DNA of 64,000 bases from an uncultured Lacinutrix sp. (lineage in GTDB: Bacteria > Bacteroidota > Bacteroidia > Flavobacteriales > Flavobacteriaceae), in the NCBI GenBank assembly GCA_937129145.1, contig CAKZMU010000049.1, positions 1-64,000 on the forward strand, given 5' to 3'. Positions 32,987-42,013 of the stretch are shown piece after piece; within the stretch, counting starts at the first letter, position 1, and each line of letters begins with the position of its first letter. The position numbers were made by a program, and so were the translations under genes. The notes under the pieces were generated by a model. It saw only the letters and a program-made list of their open reading frames with translations, searched no databases and was not told where the DNA came from.

Positions 32987-35209
32987 ATGTCCCAAATCAA
33001 ATATTACATATTTGTTTTTTTAGTCTTAATAACTACCAATTTTTACCCTCAAGATACTATTGAGGACGACGTTGCTTTAGATAAAAATAAGATAGAATTC
33101 TTTATTGATGAAGCCGATAAAGAAACTCAAAAATCCAATTATTATAACGCCATTACTATTCTTCAAAAAGCACTGGCTGTTGCCGAAAAAATTGAGAGCA
33201 AAGAAGACCAAGGTATTATACACTCCAAAATAGCGAATCTACAGTATAACCTAGAGAAATATCAAGAGGCCAATTTTACAATATTTAAAGCAATGGCTAT
33301 ACAACGTGAAATTGATGATGTAACCAATCTTGCTGTCTCTAGATACACCTGTGGAATAATATACTTAGCACAAAAAGATTATGTTAACGCTTTAGATTAC
33401 TTTAAATCTGCAAAAACAATTTTCGAAGAAGAAAATTATAATGAACTTGTTGCCAAAGTAACGCTAAACGAGGCAAAAGCTTACATAGGGCAAGGCAACT
33501 TAACCGAAGCCAATGCGCTAGTAGATAAAGCAATTATTTCATCAAAAAAATACGAATTACCTAACATCCATAGTGCAGCTTTAATAAAAAGTGGAAATAT
33601 AGCTTACAAAGAGGGGAAATACCAAAGAGCTTTGGCACAAACCAAAGAAGGCTCTAATCTAGCTAAAGATGCAGGAAACCTTATTGTTTTAAACGAAAGT
33701 TACAAGGCACTAAGTAATATTTATGAAAAAACTGGTGACTACCAATTGGCAAATACAAACTTGCATCTTTTTATAAAACTTAGTGATTCTATTTCAAACA
33801 TTAAAAATGAAAACCTACTTGCTGAAAAAGAAATTATTGATGCAGATAAAGACACTTTAATTCAAACACAAAAAGAGGAAATAGACAAAAAAATAGAATC
33901 AGACAGTTTAAACAAACTAACCACAATTTTAAGTGTTGGGTTAATAACCATTCTTTCTCTACTAACACTTTCATTATACAAAAACAACAACATTAGGTTA
34001 AAAACCAATAACATGTTGTATCGTAAAAATGAAGAGTTATTAACCGAAAAAGAAAGAGCAGAAATTGCTGCAAAAACTAAAACAAATTTCTTATCAACAG
34101 TAACGCATGAGTTAAGAACTCCTCTTTATGCAGTTACAGGTTTGACCAATATGCTATTGGAAGAAAACCCAAGGAAAGAACAAATGCAGCATTTAAAATC
34201 GCTTAAATTTTCTGGAGATTACCTGCTAACTTTTATTAATGATATTCTTCAAATAAATAAAATTGAAGCAAATAAAGTTGAGCTTGACCCAGAGGTTTTT
34301 AATCTAAAAAATAAAGTAGAAAATGTCATTGCTGCGTTAAATAATTCGGCAGTAGATAATAATATTTTCATCCATTTTGAATACGATAAAAAGCTACCAG
34401 AAATATATAACGGTGACCAATTAAAAATTTCTCAAATCCTTATAAACCTTATTGGTAATGCCATAAAATTTACTAAAGATGGAGATATTTGGGTAAGAGT
34501 AACACAATTGGGAGTAAAAGGTAAAATGCACTCTATTCGTCTTGAAGTAGAAGATAATGGTATTGGAATTACAAAAGAAAAACAAGAAAGCATGTTTGAA
34601 AGTTTCTCGCAAGGGTCTGTTCAAATTAACCGAAAATATGGTGGAACTGGACTTGGGCTTTCAATTGTAAAAGGCTTGGTTAAAATATTAAAAGGTAAAA
34701 TTTATTTAAAAAGCGAATTGGGGAAAGGAACAAGCTTTTTTGTAGAATTACCTTTAGAGGAAGCCAAGGAAATAACTAAAGTTAAAAGTAAAGATTACGC
34801 AAAAGATTTAAATAACCTAGATTTAGAAAACGTGAGAATTTTAGTAGTAGAAGACAACAAAATTAACCAAATGATCACTAAAAAAATCTTGAACAAGATG
34901 AACTTAGTTTGCGATTTGGTTGACAACGGTGAAGACGCTGTTGAGAAAGTAAAAGAGGTAACTTATGATGTCATTTTAATGGACATTCACATGCCAGGAA
35001 TTAGTGGTTTAGAAGCCACCAAACAAATACGCGCGTTCGACAAAGAGCTTACTATTTTTGCGCTTACAGCAGTAACGCTCGAAGACAAAATGCATGAGTT
35101 TGAAGAAGCAGGATTTAACGACATTATATCCAAGCCATTTAAGCAAGAAGATTTTGAGAAAAAATTATACGAAGCATTAAAAGAAAACGAAGCGTCAGCT
35201 TCTGCTTAG
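32987..35209 (+). CDS. Hybrid sensor histidine kinase/response regulator with TPR sensor region
   Basis: A 740-residue membrane protein. A signal-like N-terminus (YYIFVFLVLITTNFYP) leads to a periplasmic region of TPR units (about residues 25-290, for example LAQKDYVNALDYFKSAKTIF), then a TM segment (TTILSVGLITILSLLTLSLY, about 309-330), HisKA with phospho-His in FLSTVTHELRTPLY (about His374), HATPase (LIGNAIKFTKDG, DNGIGI, GTGLGLSIVKG) and a receiver domain with Asp in ILMDIHMPG (about Asp666) and terminal-side SKPF. No output regulator is adjacent, so phosphotransfer to another protein is likely. Ligand unknown. Confidence 0.92.
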   Translation: MSQIKYYIFVFLVLITTNFYPQDTIEDDVALDKNKIEFFIDEADKETQKSNYYNAITILQKALAVAEKIESKEDQGIIHSKIANLQYNLEKYQEANFTIFKAMAIQREIDDVTNLAVSRYTCGIIYLAQKDYVNALDYFKSAKTIFEEENYNELVAKVTLNEAKAYIGQGNLTEANALVDKAIISSKKYELPNIHSAALIKSGNIAYKEGKYQRALAQTKEGSNLAKDAGNLIVLNESYKALSNIYEKTGDYQLANTNLHLFIKLSDSISNIKNENLLAEKEIIDADKDTLIQTQKEEIDKKIESDSLNKLTTILSVGLITILSLLTLSLYKNNNIRLKTNNMLYRKNEELLTEKERAEIAAKTKTNFLSTVTHELRTPLYAVTGLTNMLLEENPRKEQMQHLKSLKFSGDYLLTFINDILQINKIEANKVELDPEVFNLKNKVENVIAALNNSAVDNNIFIHFEYDKKLPEIYNGDQLKISQILINLIGNAIKFTKDGDIWVRVTQLGVKGKMHSIRLEVEDNGIGITKEKQESMFESFSQGSVQINRKYGGTGLGLSIVKGLVKILKGKIYLKSELGKGTSFFVELPLEEAKEITKVKSKDYAKDLNNLDLENVRILVVEDNKINQMITKKILNKMNLVCDLVDNGEDAVEKVKEVTYDVILMDIHMPGISGLEATKQIRAFDKELTIFALTAVTLEDKMHEFEEAGFNDIISKPFKQEDFEKKLYEALKENEASASA

Positions 35210-35211
35210 TA

Positions 35212-36213
35212 TTATTTGCTGCAAAAATCCATTATTAATTTATTGAATTTTTCGTGTTCAAAAATTCTGGTTTCAATTGGTAAATAATAGACTTTTTTAC
35301 CTGATAACTTATCTCCTAGTTTTGTAAAATCTTTTTCTGTAGTTACAATTATGTCTTTCTCATTTAAAGCCTCAATATCTGCATCTGTAAAATTATGATG
35401 GTCTTTAAAGTTAATATGCTCAAAAGTATAACCTTCATCATTTAAAAAATTAACCAATGGCACTGCGTTGGCAATTCCAGTTACTAGCGTAAAATTATCA
35501 GCCTTTAGTTCACTTAAATTAATGTTGTGACTATTAGAGTAGATAACATTGGAATATTCAATAGTACTAAAAAAAACAAATTGGTTAGAATCTGCATTTA
35601 ATCTCTGCTTAATACTGTTACGTTCCTCAATGCTAATATCTTTTGGGCATTTTGTAACTACAATAATATTAGCCCTTTTTGCTCCAGATTTTGGTTCACG
35701 TAAATCACCTGTTGGTAAGGTAATGTCGTCAATATATAATTTGCCGTAAGAGGTTAACAAAATATTAAATCCTGCTTTAACTTTTCTATGCTGAAATGCA
35801 TCATCTAGCAATATAACGTCAGGGTTTTTTAAACTTTGTGATTTTGAAATACCATGTTGTCTATTGGCATCAACAGCGACTGTAATTTCTTTAAATTTTT
35901 TATAGAATTGATAAGGTTCATCTCCTATCGTTTCAGCATTAGATAAGTTATCTGCAATTTGAAAACCATCCGTTGTACGCTTATAACCTCTACTTAAAGT
36001 GGCTAGTTTAAAATTATTACTTAAAAGTCTAATTAAATACTCTATCATTGGTGTTTTTCCTGTACCACCGACACTAAGGTTTCCAACACAAATAACAGGA
36101 AAATCGTAACTTTTAGACTTAAAAATACCTTTATCATAAAAAACGTTTCGCAACCATGTTACTCCAAAATACATTGGGACAATAGGTAACAATATTTTTC
36201 TTATCAACTTCAC
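35212..36213 (-). CDS. lpxK: Tetraacyldisaccharide 4'-kinase
   Basis: A 333-residue inner-membrane kinase that phosphorylates the lipid A disaccharide. The Walker A-like site CVGNLSVGGTGKTPMIEYL is near residue 42, with SRGYKR, and the Walker B-like LLDDAFQHR near residue 137. Length is normal. Convergent with the histidine kinase gene (2 bp between stops, no terminator seen) and divergent from the Nif3 gene. Confidence 0.95.
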   Translation of the reverse strand: MKLIRKILLPIVPMYFGVTWLRNVFYDKGIFKSKSYDFPVICVGNLSVGGTGKTPMIEYLIRLLSNNFKLATLSRGYKRTTDGFQIADNLSNAETIGDEPYQFYKKFKEITVAVDANRQHGISKSQSLKNPDVILLDDAFQHRKVKAGFNILLTSYGKLYIDDITLPTGDLREPKSGAKRANIIVVTKCPKDISIEERNSIKQRLNADSNQFVFFSTIEYSNVIYSNSHNINLSELKADNFTLVTGIANAVPLVNFLNDEGYTFEHINFKDHHNFTDADIEALNEKDIIVTTEKDFTKLGDKLSGKKVYYLPIETRIFEHEKFNKLIMDFCSK

Positions 36214-36330
36214 AGTAACGAAATCAAATTTGATTATTAGATGAGCGCCAAGATAATCATTTTATAACTTAATAAAGATTACATAAGACCTCTTAAAAAC
36301 AATAAAAGCTAACTTATGAAAGTAATTATT

Positions 36331-36338
36331 TATCTTTG
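36331..36338 (+). promoter_or_regulatory. -7 box TATCTTTG for the Nif3 gene
   Basis: Perfect TAnnTTTG match 19 bases before the ATG at 36358. Confidence 0.65.
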
Positions 36339-36357
36339 AATCTAAACATAATTTTTT

Positions 36358-37452
36358 ATGATTGTACAGGACGTTATTAATCACCTAGAAGAGTTAGCTC
36401 CACTATCTTATGCCGAAGATTTTGACAATGTAGGTTTACTTGTTGGCAATAAAAACAATAAAGTTTCTGGCATCCTTGTTACTTTAGATACACTTGAAGC
36501 TGTTGTAGATGAAGCTATTGAAAAAAAATGCAATCTCATTGTGAGCTTTCATCCAATACTATTTAAAGGACTAAAATCGCTAACAGGAAAAACGTATGTT
36601 GAGCGTGTTGTGATGAAAGCCATAAAACACGATATTTCCATTTTTGCAATTCACACAGCTTTAGACAATGCACTACAAGGCGTTAATGATAAAATTTGTG
36701 AGCAACTTGGTTTAATTAACAGGCAAATACTTATTCCGCAAGTTGGCACCATAAAAAAACTAACCACCTATGTTTCAAAAAATCAAGCGTCAACATTGCG
36801 AGAAGCGCTTTTTAATGCAGGTGCAGGAGCTATTGGCAATTATAACAATTGTAGTTTTAATGTTGATGGTGTAGGAACTTTTAATGGTAATGAAAACTCA
36901 AATCCAACTATTGGAGAAAAAGGTGTGACGCAGCAAGAAGAAGAAATTAAACTCACAATCACTTTCCAAAAACATTTAGAATCTAAAGTTCTACAAGCCC
37001 TTTTTAAAAATCATTCGTATGAAGAAGTGGCTTATGAGATAACTACGCTCGAAAATAAAAACCAGCATATTGGTATGGGAATGATTGGAGAGTTTGAAAA
37101 TGAAATGACCGAAACTAACTTCTTGGAGCATTTAATATCTAAAATGAAAACAAAATGTGTACGACATTCTGCTTTATTAGATAAATCTATAAAAAAAGTA
37201 GCTGTTTTAGGAGGTTCAGGAAGTTTTGCCATAAATGCAGCAAAAGCCTTAGGAGCAGATGCTTATGTAACTTCCGATTTAAAATACCATGACTTTTTTA
37301 TGGCCGAAAACAAGTTACTTTTAGCCGATATTGGACACTACGAAAGTGAACAGTACACAAAAAACCTTTTAGTAGCGTATCTTACAAAAAAAATTCCTAA
37401 TTTTGCAATCGTTTTATCAAACACAAATACCAATCCTGTAAAGTATTTATAA
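36358..37452 (+). CDS. Nif3-like dinuclear metal centre protein
   Basis: A 364-residue NIF3/DUF34 protein, forming toroidal hexamers with a two-metal site. Metal ligands are visible in IVSFHPILFKG near residue 62, FAIHTALDNALQG near residue 98, and at the end LADIGHYESEQ near residue 323. A middle insert (about residues 125-240), similar to PII/CutA-like domains, is typical of the longer form. It may act as GTP cyclohydrolase-like or nucleotide-related hydrolase, not settled. The coiled-coil gene begins 2 bp later. Confidence 0.9.
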   Translation: MIVQDVINHLEELAPLSYAEDFDNVGLLVGNKNNKVSGILVTLDTLEAVVDEAIEKKCNLIVSFHPILFKGLKSLTGKTYVERVVMKAIKHDISIFAIHTALDNALQGVNDKICEQLGLINRQILIPQVGTIKKLTTYVSKNQASTLREALFNAGAGAIGNYNNCSFNVDGVGTFNGNENSNPTIGEKGVTQQEEEIKLTITFQKHLESKVLQALFKNHSYEEVAYEITTLENKNQHIGMGMIGEFENEMTETNFLEHLISKMKTKCVRHSALLDKSIKKVAVLGGSGSFAINAAKALGADAYVTSDLKYHDFFMAENKLLLADIGHYESEQYTKNLLVAYLTKKIPNFAIVLSNTNTNPVKYL

Positions 37453-37454
37453 GC

Positions 37455-38234
37455 ATGGCTAAAAAGAAAGAAGTTACTGTAGAAGAGCGATTAAGAGCAC
37501 TATACGATTTACAATTAATCGATTCTCGCGTTGACGAAATTAGAAATGTAAGAGGAGAGCTTCCTTTAGAAGTACGCGATTTAGAAGATGAAGTTGAAGG
37601 ATTAAAAACTAGACTTCAAAAATTAGATGACAGCCTTTTAGATATAAGTGAGCAAATTAAGTCTAAAAAGAACTTGATTGAAGAAGCTAAAGCACTTATT
37701 AAAAAGTACTCTGAGCAACAAAAAAATGTTAGAAATAACAGAGAATACAACTCTTTAACTAAAGAAACTGAGTTCCAAGAACTGGAAATTCAATTAGCTG
37801 AAAAGCATATTAAAGAATTTAATGCTCAAATTGAGCAGAAAAAAGAAGTTATAGACGAAACTAAATCTCGTTTAAAAGAAAGAGACACTCATTTAAAACA
37901 CAAAAAAGGTGAATTAGATGCCATTCTTTCTGAAACTGAAAAAGAAGAACAAGCACTTTTAAAGAAAAGCGAAGAGTACAAAAAAACAATCGAAGAAAGA
38001 TTAGTTATTGCGTATGCTAGAATTCGTGAGAATGTAAAAAACGGACTAGCAGTTGTACCAATTGAAAGAGGTGCTTCTGGAGGGTCTTTCTTTACAATTC
38101 CACCACAAGTGCAAGCAGAAATTGCTTCTCGCAAAAAAATCATCACAGATGAGCACAGTGGTCGTATTTTAGTTGACGAAGCTTTAGCTAATGAGCAAAA
38201 AGCAAAAATGGAAAAAATGTTTTCTAAACTATAA
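37455..38234 (+). CDS. C4-type zinc ribbon family protein (DUF164) with lost cysteines
   Basis: A 259-residue protein that is mainly a long coiled coil (about residues 25-185) with a C-terminal segment homologous to the zf-RING_7 ribbon. The ribbon scaffold IPPQVQAEIASRKKIITDEH and SGRILVD is kept, but the places where two CxxC pairs stand in homologues read ASGGS and DEHSG, so no zinc site remains. Homologues interact with Nif3-type proteins by genome neighbourhood. A terminator follows. Confidence 0.85.
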   Translation: MAKKKEVTVEERLRALYDLQLIDSRVDEIRNVRGELPLEVRDLEDEVEGLKTRLQKLDDSLLDISEQIKSKKNLIEEAKALIKKYSEQQKNVRNNREYNSLTKETEFQELEIQLAEKHIKEFNAQIEQKKEVIDETKSRLKERDTHLKHKKGELDAILSETEKEEQALLKKSEEYKKTIEERLVIAYARIRENVKNGLAVVPIERGASGGSFFTIPPQVQAEIASRKKIITDEHSGRILVDEALANEQKAKMEKMFSKL

Positions 38235-38252
38235 TTAGAATCAAAATATTTA

Positions 38253-38287
38253 TAAAAGCCTTTAACAAATTGTTAAAGGCTTTTTTA
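38253..38287 (+). terminator. Intrinsic terminator after the zinc ribbon gene
   Basis: AAAAGCCTTTAACA and TGTTAAAGGCTTTT form a 14-bp stem with a short loop and a T run. It overlaps the upstream end of the longest msrA frame, supporting the later msrA start. Confidence 0.92.
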
Positions 38288-38335
38288 TTATGTAATTATT
38301 TTAGTTTCTTATCGACACAGTTAAAAAATAATTCT

Positions 38336-39016
38336 ATGAAATCCTTTATACTCACTTTCTCAATTGCTCTATTATTTAGTTGTCAAAATAATGCACAACA
38401 AAAAACAGTAACTAAATCTAATAAAAGCAAGATAGAACAAGGACTAATGACAGCATACCCTGTTGAAGTACCACTAGAAAATGGTTTAGCAAGAGCCTAT
38501 TTTGCAAGCGGTTGTTTTTGGTGTGTTGAAGCTGTTTACGAAAGTGTAAAAGGTGTAAAAGAATCTATCTCTGGGTATTCTGGAGGGCATACATTAAATC
38601 CTACTTATGAACTTAGCAACACTGGTAGAACAGGACATGCTGAGGCTGTAGAGATTATTTACGATCCAAACATTGTAAATTTTGCAACCTTGGTCGATGT
38701 CTATTTTGGGTCTCAAAACCCAGTTCAAGTAAATGGTCAGGGACCAGATATTGGTTCGCAATACCGCTCTATTATTTTTTATCAAAATGAGGAGCAAAAG
38801 CAAATTATTATTCAGAAAAAAGATGCTTTAGCTAAAAAACTCAATAAACGTTTAGCTGCCGAAGTGATGCCTTTTTTAAAATTTTGGGTTGGCGAAGATT
38901 ATCATCAAGATTACGAGCGATTAAATCCAGATAGTCCATATATACAACGTATTTCAATTCCAAGATTAAATAGGTTTAAACAAAAATTCCCTCATTTACT
39001 AAAACATAATCATTAA
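38336..39016 (+). CDS. msrA: Peptide-methionine (S)-S-oxide reductase, lipoprotein
   Basis: About 226 residues. It repairs oxidised methionine; the nucleophile is the first Cys of SGCFWCVEA near residue 60, and the family core YSGGHTLNPTYELSNTGRTG plus HAEAVEIIYDP is intact. The start MKSFILTFSIALLFSCQNNA gives a lipoprotein signal peptide, so it should work in the envelope. A frame start at 38270 is rejected because it lies in the terminator. No C-terminal resolving Cys is seen. The stop is 9 bp before the left end of unit B. Confidence 0.93.
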   Translation: MKSFILTFSIALLFSCQNNAQQKTVTKSNKSKIEQGLMTAYPVEVPLENGLARAYFASGCFWCVEAVYESVKGVKESISGYSGGHTLNPTYELSNTGRTGHAEAVEIIYDPNIVNFATLVDVYFGSQNPVQVNGQGPDIGSQYRSIIFYQNEEQKQIIIQKKDALAKKLNKRLAAEVMPFLKFWVGEDYHQDYERLNPDSPYIQRISIPRLNRFKQKFPHLLKHNH

Positions 39017-39081
39017 TTCTTACTGTTGACTTTCTCAGAAAAAAACGATAACTTCGTTTACATGTGCTGAACTAGCTTCAG

Positions 39082-39128
39082 TAACGTCGTGTATAAACAA
39101 TTAAAAAAGTTCATACACACTAAAAGTT
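39082..39128 (+). repeat. Left-end repeat, copy B
   Basis: A 47-bp block matching 17411-17457 with two differences, including an identical 32-base hairpin core (39089-39120). It may also carry regulatory signals for the AraC gene 10 bases downstream. Confidence 0.9.
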
Positions 39129-39138
39129 GTGTACAATT

Positions 39139-39897
39139 ATGAACGAACAAAGTACATACCAAGAAATACAACCAAAAGCGGAATTGAAAGACTTCGTTCA
39201 TTCTTTTTGGATGCACCAAAATAATTCCGATACTGTTGAGAAAACTACTATCGTTCCTGACAGCTATTTCAAAATAGTGATGCTCATTAAAAATCAAAAA
39301 ATTGTCACTTACTTTATGACTGGCTTATGGTTAGATGAAAAAGAATTTTCATTTGCACCAAATACCGCATCCGTAGGTATCAGATTAAAGGTTTTAGCAC
39401 CAGAATTTCTTTTAAATAGAGAGGTCTCATCTATTTTGCAAAAAACACATCAACTAGACTTAAGTTATTTAAATGTTGACAAATTTGATTTATCGAGTTT
39501 TGAAGTGATAGTTGAACAATTGCAAAAGGAGCTTCTAGCAATTAAAACGCAAAAAGAAATACAAGGAAATAAACTAAGGCTATCGCAGTTGCTTGATAAA
39601 ATGAATGGAAACATCTCTGCAACTGAAGTATCTAATCAAATTTATTGGACTAATAGACAGGTTAATCGCTACCTAAATAAATATGTAGGTGTTTCTTTAA
39701 AGAAGTATTTAAATATTCAAAAATGTTATCAATCCTATATTCAGATTCGTAATGGTGAGTTTTATCCTGAAAATGGTTTTTTTGATCAACCTCATTTCAT
39801 CCGTGAAATTAAAAAACATACAGGAGAAACACCTAAATCACTTCACGAACAACAAAACGACCGTTTTATACAATTAAAAAGAATATCGAAGAAATAG
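39139..39897 (+). CDS. AraC family transcriptional regulator
   Basis: About 252 residues from the ATG at 39139; an upstream TTG would run into the repeat. The N-terminal ~150 residues (NEQSTYQEIQPKAELKDFVH, SFWMHQN, IVPDSYFKIVMLIKN) match the DUF6597-type sensor part, and the C-terminus is an AraC helix-turn-helix pair (EVSNQIYWTNRQVNRYLNKY, GFFDQPHFIREIKKHTGETP). First gene of unit B, on the same strand as the other three, so it probably controls them. Confidence 0.88.
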   Translation: MNEQSTYQEIQPKAELKDFVHSFWMHQNNSDTVEKTTIVPDSYFKIVMLIKNQKIVTYFMTGLWLDEKEFSFAPNTASVGIRLKVLAPEFLLNREVSSILQKTHQLDLSYLNVDKFDLSSFEVIVEQLQKELLAIKTQKEIQGNKLRLSQLLDKMNGNISATEVSNQIYWTNRQVNRYLNKYVGVSLKKYLNIQKCYQSYIQIRNGEFYPENGFFDQPHFIREIKKHTGETPKSLHEQQNDRFIQLKRISKK

Positions 39898-39919
39898 ATT
39901 TGTGAAAAATTTATTTCTT

Positions 39920-40672
39920 ATGAAACATACAATCATTTATTTAACACTAAGTCTTCTTGTTTTCGGTTGCAACGACACAAAAAAAGAAGCAAAGACAGAA
40001 ACTAAAACAGTAGAATCAACATCTTCTCAAACTTCAGAAATTGGAAACAAAAACTTTGCTGTTGTATGGAATTGGTCAACATCAGATGAACAATTAGTTT
40101 CGGACAATTCACCAACAATATCTAACGAATTAACAGCACTTTGGAAAAAGGGTACTGTTGAAAACGCATATTATAATAGCGACTCTAAAATTGATAAACT
40201 ATCATATTTCCCAAATATTTCTTTTTCATTAAAAGCTGAATCATACAAATCAGCCGAAGTGATTTTAAACAAATTAACGGTTGTAAAAAAAGGCATTGCA
40301 ACTTATAAATTATATCCTATTGGTACTTTATGGCTAGACAGAAAGCATAAGACAATACACGAAAATGGTATGACAAAATCTTTTGTTACTGTTTGGACAA
40401 CAGTTGGCAAACCAACAGATGAGTTAACTCAAGCACAAAACGATAAAATGTTAGAATTATGGAAATCTGGCAAAGTAGAAAATGTATATTTTGATATTGA
40501 AGGTACTCAAAAAGCAAATAATGAAACGGATTTTGTTTTTTATGCCAATGCCAATTCTAAAGAAGATGCAAAAGCTATATGTGAATCTCTTCCATTTTTT
40601 AAAGATAATATTGCCACATATAAAATCCATGAAGTTGGAGTGTTTTGGATGGCGAAATATGAGCAAAATTAA
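39920..40672 (+). CDS. Lipoprotein with two tandem ferredoxin-like domains
   Basis: About 250 residues from ATG 39920 with a lipoprotein signal (LTLSLLVFGCNDTKKE). Two homologous halves follow: residues about 50-145 (FAVVWNWSTSDEQL, ELTALWKKGTVENAYYN, GIATYKLYPIGTLWL) and 150-248 (FVTVWTTVGKPTDELT, MLELWKSGKVENVYFD, NIATYKIHEVGVFWM). Each resembles a dimeric alpha-beta barrel module (muconolactone-isomerase/YCII type), so the pair may make an intramolecular barrel. Function unknown; it is coupled to the flavocytochrome gene 18 bp downstream. Confidence 0.75.
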   Translation: MKHTIIYLTLSLLVFGCNDTKKEAKTETKTVESTSSQTSEIGNKNFAVVWNWSTSDEQLVSDNSPTISNELTALWKKGTVENAYYNSDSKIDKLSYFPNISFSLKAESYKSAEVILNKLTVVKKGIATYKLYPIGTLWLDRKHKTIHENGMTKSFVTVWTTVGKPTDELTQAQNDKMLELWKSGKVENVYFDIEGTQKANNETDFVFYANANSKEDAKAICESLPFFKDNIATYKIHEVGVFWMAKYEQN

Positions 40673-40690
40673 TTTTCAAATACGCTAATT

Positions 40691-41992
40691 ATGAAAATGC
40701 TCAAACAGGAAATATATTTTCCAATCATCATTGGTATACACTTTATTTTTTGGGCTATAGACTTATATTTTTATAAGGGCTCATTCATGGAAGTGTCATC
40801 AGACACGTTACTCTTTGGAGAATTAACCAACGAGTCTTGGAAAAATACGCATCGAATTTTAGGAGAAGTGTTTTCTTCATGGGTAGTTACGGTCTTTGCC
40901 TTTAACTTCTTAATGGCGACTCGAGCTAAATGGGTAGAAAAATTATTTGGTGGATTGGATAAAATGTATCTCATTCATAGACGTTCTGGTGTTATAGCAG
41001 TTGTTTTATTGTTACTACATTTCATAGTAGTTCCAAGGGATTTAGTTGAGTTTAATCCTGGAAAACCGTTAGGGTTTTATGCTTTTATTTTAATTATTCT
41101 TGGAGTTATCCTTTCGGCAGTTCCATTTTTCAAAAGAAAAATCCCTTATCATAAATGGATAAATATCCATAAATTAATGGGAGCTTTCTATGTTCTTGCT
41201 GTAATTCATGGTTTAATGGTAAAAAGTTTAATACAAGAATTACCAATTACAAGAGTTTATGTTTTTGGAATGGCTTTTTTAGGTATTGCAGCTTGGGTTT
41301 ATAGAGCTTTCCTCTTTGGTTTTTTTAATAGAAAATTAAAATACACGATTAAAGCTATTGAAAACTTAGGATATGGAATGACAGAAATTACATTGGAAAC
41401 TAATGAAGATAAATTGAAGTATTCTGCAGGTCAATTTGCTTTCTTCAAATTTCCAAGCATTAGTAAAAAAGAACAACATCCATTTACTATTAGTAGTCAT
41501 CCTTACGACAATGACTTAAGAATAACAATTAAAGGTTTAGGAGATTACACTAATAATATCAATGAAAACTTATCAATTGATGAACAAGCTTTAGTTGAAG
41601 GTCCTTATGGTCATTTTTCTTCAAAATATGTAAAAGAACAAGATCAAATATGGATTGCTGGTGGCATTGGAATTACACCATTTTTATCACTTGCTAAAGA
41701 TTTACATCCAAATAAAGTAAAACTGTTTTGGTGTGTAAATGATGAAAAAGAAGCGGTTTACAAAGAAGAATTAGAAGCTATATCAATGGATAATCCAAAT
41801 TTTGAATTTGTTATTTGGAGTTCTAAATCATCAGGTTATTTAACAGCAGAAAAATTAGAAATAGATTCTTATACAGATAATGCTTACTTAATTTGTGGTC
41901 CTAATTCTTTAAAGGATAATATGACAAAACAGTTAAAACATAAAAATGTTTCAAGTAAATATATTTATGACGAAGAATTCGCATTTAGATAA
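40691..41992 (+). CDS. Ferric-reductase-like membrane flavocytochrome
   Basis: A 433-residue protein with six or so TM segments in residues 1-215 bearing paired histidines for b-type hemes (HRILGEVF, LIHRRSGVIAVVLLLLHF, HKWINIHKLMGAFYVLAVIH), then an FAD domain (FAFFKFPSISKKEQHPFTIS near residue 250) and an NAD(P) domain (GGIGITPFLSLAKD near 323, LICGPNSLKDNM near 400). It should move electrons from NAD(P)H across the membrane, to Fe(III), a quinone or the neighbouring lipoprotein; acceptor not known. Third gene of unit B. Confidence 0.88.
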   Translation: MKMLKQEIYFPIIIGIHFIFWAIDLYFYKGSFMEVSSDTLLFGELTNESWKNTHRILGEVFSSWVVTVFAFNFLMATRAKWVEKLFGGLDKMYLIHRRSGVIAVVLLLLHFIVVPRDLVEFNPGKPLGFYAFILIILGVILSAVPFFKRKIPYHKWINIHKLMGAFYVLAVIHGLMVKSLIQELPITRVYVFGMAFLGIAAWVYRAFLFGFFNRKLKYTIKAIENLGYGMTEITLETNEDKLKYSAGQFAFFKFPSISKKEQHPFTISSHPYDNDLRITIKGLGDYTNNINENLSIDEQALVEGPYGHFSSKYVKEQDQIWIAGGIGITPFLSLAKDLHPNKVKLFWCVNDEKEAVYKEELEAISMDNPNFEFVIWSSKSSGYLTAEKLEIDSYTDNAYLICGPNSLKDNMTKQLKHKNVSSKYIYDEEFAFR

Positions 41993-42013
41993 TACAAACT
42001 AAACACTAATATT

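Noticed and set aside
38270..38335. Longer msrA start
   Set aside because: It begins inside the terminator hairpin of the upstream gene, and the later ATG gives a proper lipoprotein signal.
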